Assembly: GCA_964636325.1 (NCBI GenBank)
Contig: CAZWRV010000051.1
Span: forward strand, 1 to 41,595
Length of the DNA: 41,595 nt
Origin: CAZWRV01 sp964636325
Lineage (GTDB): Bacteria; Verrucomicrobiota; Lentisphaeria; Victivallales; GWF2-50-93
Reading direction: 5' to 3'
The position numbers were made by a program, and so were the translations under genes. Every line of letters begins with the position of its first letter. Position 1 is the first letter of the stretch. Shown one piece after another: positions 15,570 through 23,571 of the stretch. Under the pieces are notes generated by a model that was given only the letters and a program-made list of their open reading frames with translations, was not told the origin of the DNA and made no database searches.

Positions 15570-17348
15570 TTGGTTTCAATCACAAAATTTATCAATTATC
15601 TGAGCCGCAGGCGCACGTTGCTTGCGTACCTGATCCCGTTGGTGTGCGCGATCGGGGTGAGGGCACTTGTCTTCACGGTCTGGCTTGGAACTCCGTTCAG
15701 GTATTACCATCTGATACCCGGGCTGGACATGCAGACGCACATGAACTATGCGCACCTGTTCTGCCAGGGAGGAATAAACTTTTCGCTCTACCGTTTCGTG
15801 ATGGCTATAATACTGCTTCTGGCTGGCAGCGATGCGAAGGCTTCAGTCGGGATCGTCCTATTCCATTGTTTCTGCGGGATATGCATATGCCTGCTGACCG
15901 TCTTCATCGCGCTTTACCTGACGCGCAGCAGGTTTGCGGCCTGCATCGCCGGGATATTCGCGGCGCTCTACTCATCGGAGCTGGTCTATGAGTGCTTCGT
16001 CCTGAGGGAGCCCTTTTTCGCGCTGACCTGCGTTCTTGCGCTGGCCGCGTCAGTCGGCGTCCGGATCAGGGCGAACATATTGCATCTGCTTGTCTGCGGG
16101 ATGATAATTGCGCTGCCTGCTGCCACGCATTTCTACGGAATAATCTGGACGCTCTGCTGCCTGTGCTGGATCGTGTTCCGTATCTTCAAGGGGATGAGCC
16201 GCCCTGCCGTCGGAGGCGGGAGGAGCAAAGTCAGGCTGACGCCCGCACTTGCCCTGGGCACCGCCTCGGTCTTCGCCGCCGCATCCGTCTACAACGTATG
16301 CAACCGGCAGAGCCCCCTGCCCTTCCCGGCAATACCGGACTTCAAATACATAGCGAAAGCCGGGTCGGAGCAGAACCTCAAGACCCTTTCAGTTCCTGAG
16401 AGCGCCAAGGACGGCGGCGAATCCGCAAGGAAGGGGACGAGTTCCGCGATGAACTATGCCGAGAAGTTCCTGATGCTGTTCCATCACTACGAGATACCGG
16501 ACAACGTCAACGTCTATTTTGTGAGGAACTTTTTGTGGCCGCTGAAGCTGTCGCTGACGCCGGGCATCGTGCTCCCTCTTGCGGTGGCCGGCATACTGAT
16601 TCTCCTGATCCAGCAGAAGCTTCTCTCCCGGTATCTTGTCCTGTTCGCATATCTTGCGGCGCTCGGCCTGCCGCTGGTGGTCTATGTTCCGCTGGCGCGC
16701 TACCGGCTTGCACTTATGCCAGTGTTCTGCATCCTGGCGGCATATCCGGCAGCATACCTGTACGGCCGACTCAGGCTCCCGTCAAAAGGCGCGGTCGTCC
16801 TGCTCGCCTACTTCGCCGCCGGAATGCTGTTCTGCTATTTCTCGACAAAGATCCCCGGCGAATCCTACTACAGGGGCGAGGACTTCGTGGCATACGGCGC
16901 GGCGCTTGAGATATGCGCCCCCGGCGAAAAGGAGATGATCAGGAATGCATACGAGGCCGGGCTGATGCTGGACGGCGACTCGGTTTCGGCAGCAATCCAC
17001 CTGACCAACTTCATGAAGGCGAACGCCGAGTTCAAAGAGGCGGAGCCGATACTGAAGCACTTCTTCCTGCTGCACCCGAACAACTATGTGATCGCCACGA
17101 GCTACGCGTCATGCCTGGTGGCGCTCCTGCGTCCGGACGAGGCCGAAAAGATACTCCTTTCGCTCGGAGAGCCGGGCGCGCCTCAGAGCAAGATGCGCTT
17201 CCTCTACTGGCTCGGCGAATGCAAGAGGCTCCAGGGAAAGGCGAAGGAGGCGACGGAACTCTTCAGTAAGGCGTTGGGATACGCAGCAACTCCAGATCAG
17301 AGGAAGATCATCGAGGATGCGCTGGCGAACTCCGCAGCAAGCGATTGA
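15570..17348 (+). CDS. Polytopic membrane protein, GT-C glycosyltransferase-like, with C-terminal TPRs
   Basis: 592 residues. About ten to twelve hydrophobic segments (residues ~15-430) are followed by a soluble tail (~440-592) with TPR-like helices (EAGLMLDGDSVSAAIHLTNF, PEAEKI-type repeats and YWLGECKRLQGKAKEATELF). The first large loop carries PGLDMQTHMNYA after the first membrane helix, where GT-C enzymes (PMT/ArnT/oligosaccharyltransferase-like) have their acidic catalytic residue. It may therefore transfer a sugar from a polyprenyl donor to an extracytoplasmic acceptor; this rests on topology and one motif. Start is TTG 15570 with AGGAGG five bases upstream, a strong site. It is separated from the previous gene by repeats and probably has its own promoter. 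Confidence 0.7.
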   Translation: MVSITKFINYLSRRRTLLAYLIPLVCAIGVRALVFTVWLGTPFRYYHLIPGLDMQTHMNYAHLFCQGGINFSLYRFVMAIILLLAGSDAKASVGIVLFHCFCGICICLLTVFIALYLTRSRFAACIAGIFAALYSSELVYECFVLREPFFALTCVLALAASVGVRIRANILHLLVCGMIIALPAATHFYGIIWTLCCLCWIVFRIFKGMSRPAVGGGRSKVRLTPALALGTASVFAAASVYNVCNRQSPLPFPAIPDFKYIAKAGSEQNLKTLSVPESAKDGGESARKGTSSAMNYAEKFLMLFHHYEIPDNVNVYFVRNFLWPLKLSLTPGIVLPLAVAGILILLIQQKLLSRYLVLFAYLAALGLPLVVYVPLARYRLALMPVFCILAAYPAAYLYGRLRLPSKGAVVLLAYFAAGMLFCYFSTKIPGESYYRGEDFVAYGAALEICAPGEKEMIRNAYEAGLMLDGDSVSAAIHLTNFMKANAEFKEAEPILKHFFLLHPNNYVIATSYASCLVALLRPDEAEKILLSLGEPGAPQSKMRFLYWLGECKRLQGKAKEATELFSKALGYAATPDQRKIIEDALANSAASD

Positions 17349-17356
17349 AAGGAATA

Positions 17357-17398
17357 CGACTGCAATCGTTCGCGGCCGAACGCAATCGACCGCAGTCG
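17357..17398 (+). repeat. 42-bp element of four 10-bp CGACYGC units, copy B
   Basis: Four 10-base units beginning CGACTGCAAT, CGTTCGCGGC, CGAACGCAAT and CGACCGCAGT, then CG. The ends CGACTGC and GCAGTCG pair, as do GTTCG and CGAAC inside. It starts 9 bases after the stop codon of the membrane-protein gene. Confidence 0.75.
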
Positions 17399-17413
17399 GC
17401 ATAAATGTTTCAA

Positions 17414-17503
17414 TTCAGATTTCCGGCGCCGAGGACATGAAAAGCGATATCCTTTTTTATCCCGTATCGGAGCTCAATGAAAAGCACGGACGGGAAATCT
17501 GAA
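17414..17503. repeat. TTCAGATTTCC-ended palindromic element, copy 2 (90 bp)
   Basis: Ends TTCAGATTTCC and GGAAATCTGAA are perfect inverted repeats of each other and match copy 1 at 2911-3001, including an internal ATGAAAAGC. It fills the convergent gap and stops one base before the stop codon of the AICAR transformylase gene. Confidence 0.65.
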
Positions 17504-17504
17504 A

Positions 17505-18626
17505 TCAATGGTGCGAGAAGCATCTTTCCGGGGCGTGGACCAGGGCGACGCCCAGTTCGTTCGCGCGTGCGATGACATCGGCGTCCTTTAGCGAGCCGGG
17601 CGGCGAGATCATGGCGGTGACGCCGGCGGCCGCGGCGACTTCGACGGCGTCCGGGAACGGGAAGAATCCGTCGCTTGCCATCACCGAGTCCTGTATCGTC
17701 TCTACCCCCTTGTATTTGTTCTTGAACTTCCATATCGCCTGTTCGACCGCGCCTACTCTGTCCTGCTCGCCCGTGCCGACTGCGAGAGTCTGGCCGTTCT
17801 TGACTATGACGACGCCGTTGGACCGGACGTTGAGGTTGATATACCATGCGGCCATGAGGTCGCCGATCTGGTCCGGGGTCGGGGATTTTGCGGCGCAGAC
17901 CTTGCCGAGCGCCTTGCTTTCCGCCGAGGCCGGGACGATGTCGGCGCTGCTTCTCAGATGAGTCAGAAGCGGCGCGGCAATCACCACGGATCCGTCGGCG
18001 AGCGTCTTCATCGTGAAATGCTCGGGCTTCTCCTCTCCGACGAAGCGCGGGAGCCTGGCGATGTCTCCGCACTGAATGATCCTTATTTGGCGGTTGAGCT
18101 TGAAGTTCTCGTCGTTGAATATCTTCAGCGCCTCTTCGGCGAATCCGGGCGCTACCACGCACTCGACGAAAGTCTGCATGATTTCGCCGGCGGTCGCCGC
18201 GTCGACCGGAACATTGAACGCGACAACGCTTCCGAAGGCGGCCCTGTGGTCGCAGTCCCTGGCGCGCATGTATACGTCCTTCAGGGACTCGTCCTTTTTC
18301 CGGACGCACGCACCGCTCGGGTTGACATGCTTCATTACCGCGCACGCCGGGTTGTCGAAGAACTTGACGATGTTCAGCGCGTAGGAGATGTCTTCGAGGT
18401 TGGTCTGGGAAAGGCCGCTCTTGCCGGTCTTGAGAACCTTCATCCCCGCGATGGGGCATTCGGCCCCTTCAGGGCGGTAGTATGCCGCGGGCTGGTGCGG
18501 ATTGGTCCCGTAACGGAGATCCTCGACTTTTTTGAACTTCCGTCCGTTGATCTCCATGGACTCCGGAAAGTTCCCCACGTTCTTCGTGAGATATGAGCTC
18601 CTGCCGAGCGACTGCTGGGAAGACAT
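17505..18626 (-). CDS. purH: Stand-alone AICAR transformylase (PurH C-terminal domain only)
   Basis: 373 residues, against ~510-530 for bifunctional PurH. It has only the AICAR formyltransferase part: LRYGTNPHQPAAYY (about 37-50), SYALNIVKFF, MKHVNPSGAC (Lys-His pair essential for catalysis), AFGSVVAFN (usually AFGG), and the C-terminal SVMASDGFFPFPDAVEVAA and DADVIARANELG. It would transfer the formyl group of 10-formyl-THF to AICAR in purine synthesis. The MGS-like IMP cyclohydrolase domain that normally precedes it is absent, and the short N-terminus (MSSQQSLGRSSYL) has no trace of it. Start ATG 18626 has AGGAGG about six bases upstream. IMP cyclohydrolase must be encoded elsewhere, as a separate PurH-N or another type. 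Confidence 0.9.
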   Translation of the reverse strand: MSSQQSLGRSSYLTKNVGNFPESMEINGRKFKKVEDLRYGTNPHQPAAYYRPEGAECPIAGMKVLKTGKSGLSQTNLEDISYALNIVKFFDNPACAVMKHVNPSGACVRKKDESLKDVYMRARDCDHRAAFGSVVAFNVPVDAATAGEIMQTFVECVVAPGFAEEALKIFNDENFKLNRQIRIIQCGDIARLPRFVGEEKPEHFTMKTLADGSVVIAAPLLTHLRSSADIVPASAESKALGKVCAAKSPTPDQIGDLMAAWYINLNVRSNGVVIVKNGQTLAVGTGEQDRVGAVEQAIWKFKNKYKGVETIQDSVMASDGFFPFPDAVEVAAAAGVTAMISPPGSLKDADVIARANELGVALVHAPERCFSHH

Positions 18627-18700
18627 TATGACCTCCTGAATTATAACGAATGATTCGCGGCAGCTATCTTATATCGGCGGCGGGAAAAATCAACCGTTGA

Positions 18701-21700
18701 TCAGCCTGCCGGGGCGGGATCGTTCTTCCTGCGCTTCTTCTTCGGCGCCGTGGCGGTACCTGGGGCCGCCGGGGCGATCCTTTCGACGCCGGGGCCGGAG
18801 ATTGTGCTGCGTCCTCCGCCGAGCTTTGTTATTTCGATCCTTGCGGGTATCCTGCCCTTGAGCTGGTCGATGTGAGAGATGATTCCTATGAGCTTTCCCT
18901 GGGACTGGTGGAGTTCGGCGAGGGTGTTGACTGCGATGTCCAGCGAGTTGCTGTCAAGCGTGCCGAACCCTTCATCCAGAAAGAGCGAGTCGATGCGGAG
19001 CTTTCCGCCCGCCATTCCGGCGAGACCGAGGGCGAGTGAGAGGGAGACCATGAATGTTTCGCCGCCTGAGAGGTTTGAGACCGGGCGCTCGCAGGAACCC
19101 TGGTGGTGGTCGAGGACGGACGGCAAGAGCGATTCGTCGCTGGCCTTCCATATCATCTCGTAGCGGCCGGTGCTCATCTTCAGGAGGTTCCTGTTCGACG
19201 CCCTGAGGAGATGCCTGAGCGTGATTCCCTGTGCGTAGCGCTTGAACTGCTCGCCTCCGTCGCCGCCGATCCAGGAGTTGAGCCTGGCCCATTTACCGGA
19301 TATCTTCCTCTGCGCCTCGACTAGTTCGAGATGCTTTGAAGCCCTCGTCCGGATCTCGTCGTCGTCCTTGAGCCTCACGGCAAGCTTGGCGGCCTCATCG
19401 CCCTTTGAATTCCTGAGGCCATTGCGCCCTTGGTATTCAGCCTGTAGTTCCGCCAGGGGCCTGTCCGTCAAGGCCCTGGCCTCCTCCGCCCTGATTTTAG
19501 CGGAGCTGTTTTCGAGGATGGCGTTAATTGAAGTCATTCTGTCCTTCAGTGCTTCCTGCAACTTGGCGACGCGTTCGACGTCGCCGTCGTTCCATCTTGC
19601 GGAGCGGCATGCGCTCTCGTCGGCGAACCCCGCATCCATGAATTTCCGGCGGCTCGGTTCCGCCAGCGCGTCAAGCTCGCGGCGCTTCTGCAGCATTATT
19701 TTTTCTGCAGCGTCAAATTCTTTGCGCAACGTGGTAAGGTTTGTCTCGGCCTGAGCCAGCCGACTCTTAAGTTTTGCGGCCACATCTTCCGCCTTTGTGA
19801 AGGCCTGCCGGAGTCGTTTCTCCTCTGCTGAAGGGTCGCCTGTGAACTTGGTGTCCCTTTTCTTGCGGAGCTCTGCCAATTCCTCCTTCCTTGACTTTGC
19901 GGCGCCGGCTTTATCGGCCAGCATGGCGTCGGCCTTTTCAAGCTGTTCGGCCATGAGCTTTGAGTTCTCTTCGGCCGATTTGAGATCCGCCGCCGCCTTG
20001 CGCTCCATATCCCTGTGCCTCTCGAAATCGTCGCGGCGCTTTGAGAGCGTCTCGAAATCGCGGTCTATCTTTTCAGGGAGGACTTCCCCGAGTCCGGCGG
20101 AGATGAGCTTCGCCTTCAGAACTTTCCATGCGGATTCGGCACCTTCATTTGCGCCGTCCGCGGCTTTTTTCATGCTCTTAACGCCGGCTCCGGCAACTTC
20201 CAATTTCTTTTCAATTTCAAACTTCGCCTTCTCCCTTGCGCGGAACTCCTTCTCGGACTTTTTGAACTCCTTCTGCAAGTCGTCGGAAGTTTTCCGCCCC
20301 CTCTCAACTTCGTCCTGAAGCATCTTAAGTTCTTTCCTGAAGCCTTCGAGGATTTTTTTGGCGGGGAGCTCCTCCGGGATGTTTCCGGCCGCGAAGGGAT
20401 GCTCCTTGGAACCGCAGAGCGGACAGGCCTTGCCGTCCTCGAGCTGGGCACGCCGGTCCTCCAGGCTCATGGCGGTTCTTACGAAGTCCAAGTTGGCTTG
20501 GGCGTCGCGGATCTTGTCCTCCAGCTCCTGATGCCTGCATGTATAGATATCCTCGGCAGCGGATTTCGCAGATTCGGCCTTTTCGCAGGCGGCCTTTTTT
20601 CTGGAGTGCTCCTCCTGGATATCTAGGAACGCCGAATTTGCGGAGTCCATCTCCTTCCTGAGGGAGAGGAATGTCTCCTCGGCCTTTTGATATTCGAGCG
20701 ATCTGGCGGCGGCTTCGGTCTTCTTCTGCTTCCATATGTCTAGATAGGAGACCGCCGCAGGCAGGATTTCGGCGAGCTTGTCGTCGCCCGGATGTGCGTC
20801 GAGGTATGATTTTGCGGAACGCATGGCCTTTCCGGCCTCTTCGACGGCCGACCGGATTTTCGCCTGCTTGGCTTTGAGCGCGTCCAATTGGTCTCTTGCT
20901 TCCGCCTCAGCCTTGCCGGCGGCGGCTGAGGCGGTCAAGGCGACGGCAATGGCGGAATCCATTCCGCGGATTTCCTCCAGGACGGGGAGCGATTGTTCGA
21001 GGGCCGTCTTAGCGGCGGCCGCAGCATTTTCCGCGTTTTTGACTGACGGCTCGAGGGATTTGATTTCTTCGGCGCACTTTTCCACATCCTCCTTGCGCCT
21101 TCTGGCATCGTTTTCCGCGGAGGCTAGTGCCTTGCGTGCCGTGTCAAGTTCATTGAGGAGCAAGTCGAGCCTGCGCGCGGCGAGCGCCTTTCCGAGGCGG
21201 TCGAAATCCGGCATAGAATCGAGCAGTTCCCTGTCGAGCCTTTCCTTCTCCTGCAGCGAGGCCGCGTGTTCCGCCTTGATTTTGGCGAGAGATTCCAGCC
21301 ATCTGATTTTTTCCGCGATGACGGCCATCGCACTGTCCATCTCCTTGATTTCCAAATTGACAACGTCCAATGACTTCTGGACGACGGCACGGTCTTCGTC
21401 GGTCATAGGCTTGATGTAGCCGCCTTCCATCAGGAGCTTCTCCAGCTTTCCCTTTTCCGTCTGGAACCTCGCGAATATGGCCGCGCCGATCTTCGAGTAG
21501 ATTTCGGTCCCGGTTACCTGTTCGAGGATGGCGGAACGCCCCTTGTAGTCGGACTTCAGGAATGCGTCGAACTGGCCCTGGGCGAGGAGGACTGCGCGCG
21601 TGAACTGCTTGAAGTCCATGCCGACAAGCCCCAGTATCCTGTCGTTGGCCTCCTTGATTTTTTCGGCGATGATGCTTCCGTCCGGCAGCGACGCTAGTTT

Positions 21701-22036
21701 GCGTGTCGGCGGCTGGAGCGCGCCGCCCGGCTTTAAGCGTTCGCGGTGCTGCTCCCAGACACCGGCATAGCATTTCCCGTCGACCTCGAATTCGACCTGC
21801 GCGAAGGATTCGCCGGTGCCACGCGTCATTACCTCGTTGTATTCCTTGGAGATTTCCAGTCGGGCGGTGCGGCCGTAGAGGCCGAGGCAGATGGCGTCCA
21901 GGACGGAGGTCTTGCCCGCGCCAGTTGGGCCTGTGAGCGCGAAGAGTCCCTCGGCGAAGTCCCTGGCGCCGAAGTCGAGTCTCCATTCGCCGGCCAGGGA
22001 ATTGATGTTCTTGAAATGCAGCTTGAGAAGTCTCAT
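18701..22036 (-). CDS. sbcC: Exonuclease SbcC (Rad50-like ATPase)
   Basis: 1111 residues from ATG 22036. A longer ORF reaches 22213, but its first 59 residues overlap sbcD in another frame. Walker A is GPTGAGKTS (36-44), the Q-loop region is LAQGQFDAFL (about 151-160), the zinc hook is CPLCG (Cys538, Cys541) at the tip of two long coiled-coil arms, the signature is NLSGGETF and Walker B is LFLDEGFGTLD (Asp1021, Glu1022), followed by the SHIDQLKGRI switch region. With SbcD it forms the Mre11-Rad50-like nuclease that opens hairpins and processes blocked DNA ends. The start codon overlaps the sbcD stop as ATGA, indicating translational coupling. The C-terminus ends in a Lys/Arg-rich PKKKRRKN tail. 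Its hairpin-cutting role is notable in a window full of palindromes. Confidence 0.95.
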   Translation of the reverse strand: MRLLKLHFKNINSLAGEWRLDFGARDFAEGLFALTGPTGAGKTSVLDAICLGLYGRTARLEISKEYNEVMTRGTGESFAQVEFEVDGKCYAGVWEQHRERLKPGGALQPPTRKLASLPDGSIIAEKIKEANDRILGLVGMDFKQFTRAVLLAQGQFDAFLKSDYKGRSAILEQVTGTEIYSKIGAAIFARFQTEKGKLEKLLMEGGYIKPMTDEDRAVVQKSLDVVNLEIKEMDSAMAVIAEKIRWLESLAKIKAEHAASLQEKERLDRELLDSMPDFDRLGKALAARRLDLLLNELDTARKALASAENDARRRKEDVEKCAEEIKSLEPSVKNAENAAAAAKTALEQSLPVLEEIRGMDSAIAVALTASAAAGKAEAEARDQLDALKAKQAKIRSAVEEAGKAMRSAKSYLDAHPGDDKLAEILPAAVSYLDIWKQKKTEAAARSLEYQKAEETFLSLRKEMDSANSAFLDIQEEHSRKKAACEKAESAKSAAEDIYTCRHQELEDKIRDAQANLDFVRTAMSLEDRRAQLEDGKACPLCGSKEHPFAAGNIPEELPAKKILEGFRKELKMLQDEVERGRKTSDDLQKEFKKSEKEFRAREKAKFEIEKKLEVAGAGVKSMKKAADGANEGAESAWKVLKAKLISAGLGEVLPEKIDRDFETLSKRRDDFERHRDMERKAAADLKSAEENSKLMAEQLEKADAMLADKAGAAKSRKEELAELRKKRDTKFTGDPSAEEKRLRQAFTKAEDVAAKLKSRLAQAETNLTTLRKEFDAAEKIMLQKRRELDALAEPSRRKFMDAGFADESACRSARWNDGDVERVAKLQEALKDRMTSINAILENSSAKIRAEEARALTDRPLAELQAEYQGRNGLRNSKGDEAAKLAVRLKDDDEIRTRASKHLELVEAQRKISGKWARLNSWIGGDGGEQFKRYAQGITLRHLLRASNRNLLKMSTGRYEMIWKASDESLLPSVLDHHQGSCERPVSNLSGGETFMVSLSLALGLAGMAGGKLRIDSLFLDEGFGTLDSNSLDIAVNTLAELHQSQGKLIGIISHIDQLKGRIPARIEITKLGGGRSTISGPGVERIAPAAPGTATAPKKKRRKNDPAPAG

Positions 22037-23256
22037 CGTTCCGCCTCTTCCTCGATACCCTCCAACACGACCGTATTCATGGCCTCTTTGAACATGGAGG
22101 CGAATTCCGCGCGCTCCTCCTCGCTCAGGCCTTCGTCCTTGAGGCGCATCTCGAACACCTCGTCCGGCCTGCTTATCTCCAGGGAGATTTCCTCCCCTGC
22201 TCGGGCGTTCCATTCCTTTCGGGGCCTTGAATCATGCGTCGAGAGTATCTTAAGTTTACCGCCTTCTGCCGCCGACGGCAGCCTGTTCCAGAATTCGGAG
22301 AGATCGCCTTCAAATTCGGTCACGTGGACTTCGAGCCAGGCATCGGCGGATTCGCTCATGAGCTGTTTTACCCTCGCCTCTATCGCTTCCGGCGTCCCTT
22401 TGATCTGCTCGAGGGTCTGGAAACATGGGACCTGTTCCAGACGGACTTCGGCTCTTCCGTTGAACTCTACGACAGCCACGGACTTGGGCTGTCCGGCCTC
22501 TCCGAAGCTCATGGGCAGCGGCGATCCGGAATAGCGGCATGGCCGATCCTCGAACGGCGCCTGTGCAAGGTGGAGATGGCCGAGCGCATAGTAGTCGGCA
22601 TCAGGAAGCAGTTCGAAGGGGATTTCGCCGAGGTTGCCGATTTGACGCGCCCTTTCTGAAATCTCGTCGGAGACCTTCGATTTCGAGAGGCAACAATGCC
22701 CAGTCAGCACCATAGGGACATCGGCACCGGCAATGCCGCGCAGCTTCTCAGCCAATTCCACATAGTGCTTTCTAAAACCGGCACGCAGCCTCTCGGATGA
22801 TTCGGTGAAGCTTTCGCCACCAACAAAGTGCCTAAGGTCGGCGTCGCGGAGATATGGGACGGCGCCGACCGCAAGCCCCGGCCGGCCGTTCTTTTCCCTC
22901 AGTATGATTATTTCCTTCTCCGGATCGGACGCGCCGACAACCCTGGTATTAAGATGCGAAAGCACCTTGTCCGGAGAGTCGAGCTGGGCCGGGGAATCGT
23001 GGTTGCCGCCTATGACAATCACCATCCCGCAAAGCGATTCCTTATAGATTTCACCGATCAGGGAATAGTATTGTTCAAGCGAGGCGTTCGGCGGCGAATA
23101 CGTGTCGAAGACGTCGCCGGCCACCACAAGCGCGTCCGGCTTCTCCCTGGCCATGAGCTCCTTCAGCCAGGAAAAAAATTTCACATGCTCGTCAAAGCGA
23201 CTCTGCTCATAAAGAAGCGCCCCGAGATGCCAGTCCGATGTGTGAATAATTTTCAT
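22033..23256 (-). CDS. sbcD: Exonuclease SbcD (Mre11-like nuclease)
   Basis: 407 residues, the usual length. The calcineurin-like phosphoesterase motifs are all present: HTSDWHLG (5-12), VVAGDVFD (about 44-51), VIGGNHDSP (about 80-88), LTGHCCL and ALGHLHLAQ, which bind two manganese ions. A C-terminal capping domain follows. SbcD cuts DNA ends and hairpins together with SbcC. Start ATG 23256 has a C-rich upstream sequence (CCCACCCTCCCCCCAC) and no recognisable Shine-Dalgarno site; farther upstream are CCAATAAC-type repeats. The first gene of the sbcD-sbcC operon may therefore initiate by an unusual or weak mechanism. Confidence 0.95.
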   Translation of the reverse strand: MKIIHTSDWHLGALLYEQSRFDEHVKFFSWLKELMAREKPDALVVAGDVFDTYSPPNASLEQYYSLIGEIYKESLCGMVIVIGGNHDSPAQLDSPDKVLSHLNTRVVGASDPEKEIIILREKNGRPGLAVGAVPYLRDADLRHFVGGESFTESSERLRAGFRKHYVELAEKLRGIAGADVPMVLTGHCCLSKSKVSDEISERARQIGNLGEIPFELLPDADYYALGHLHLAQAPFEDRPCRYSGSPLPMSFGEAGQPKSVAVVEFNGRAEVRLEQVPCFQTLEQIKGTPEAIEARVKQLMSESADAWLEVHVTEFEGDLSEFWNRLPSAAEGGKLKILSTHDSRPRKEWNARAGEEISLEISRPDEVFEMRLKDEGLSEEERAEFASMFKEAMNTVVLEGIEEEAER

Positions 23257-23274
23257 GTGGGGGGAGGGTGGGAT

Positions 23275-23308
23275 GTTATTCGTTATTGGTTATCCGTTAT
23301 TGGATAAC
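23275..23308 (-). repeat. CCAATAAC-type repeat upstream of sbcD
   Basis: On the minus strand it reads as spaced copies of CCAATAAC/GAATAAC. Similar tracts lie immediately upstream of the PHP gene (30437-30470) and the sialate esterase gene (34709-34742), in each case close to the start codon of a minus-strand gene. Confidence 0.5.
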
Positions 23309-23323
23309 AGCAGTGTTAGCATG

Positions 23324-23343
23324 CGCGGTTATTCTTAACCGCG
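23324..23343. repeat. 8-4-8 hairpin, copy 3
   Basis: CGCGGTTATTCTTAACCGCG: perfect 8-base arms, loop TTCT. Compared with copies 1 and 2, CC/GG in the arms has become TT/AA on both sides, a compensatory double change. The preceding GTTAG also resembles the flank of copy 2. Confidence 0.75.
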
Positions 23344-23571
23344 ATCGATGACGGATGCCGGAGCCCGGATTACCGGGACAAGTTTTGCAGAATATTATAC
23401 TCCTTTAGCGTGAAAATTTACATTTTGACGAGCAAGATTTGGGATTGGATTTTTTCGTTCCGACCGAGGGGCGACATGAATGTCGTCCGAGGAAGGAACG
23501 GAAGTTAGGAAATGTCAATTCGATAATCCTTACCGGGAGCTCTCGAGATACAGTTCCGTTATCAGACATTC

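Larger units (their letters stand above)
23257..23571. other. Repeat-containing 315-base intergenic region
   Basis: Contains no gene. From the sbcD side it holds GTTATTGG/CCAATAAC-type repeats (23275-23308), an 8-4-8 hairpin (23324-23343), AT-rich sequence that should include the sbcD promoter (minus strand), and an imperfect palindrome with GACATGAATGTC (about 23473-23484). The Ig-like gene on the far side ends at 23572 on the minus strand. Confidence 0.5.

Noticed and set aside
22034..22213. N-terminal 59-residue extension of SbcC
   Set aside because: It is sbcD sequence in another frame; the ATGA overlap at 22033-22036 is the normal coupled start, and the protein then begins exactly at the ATPase head.
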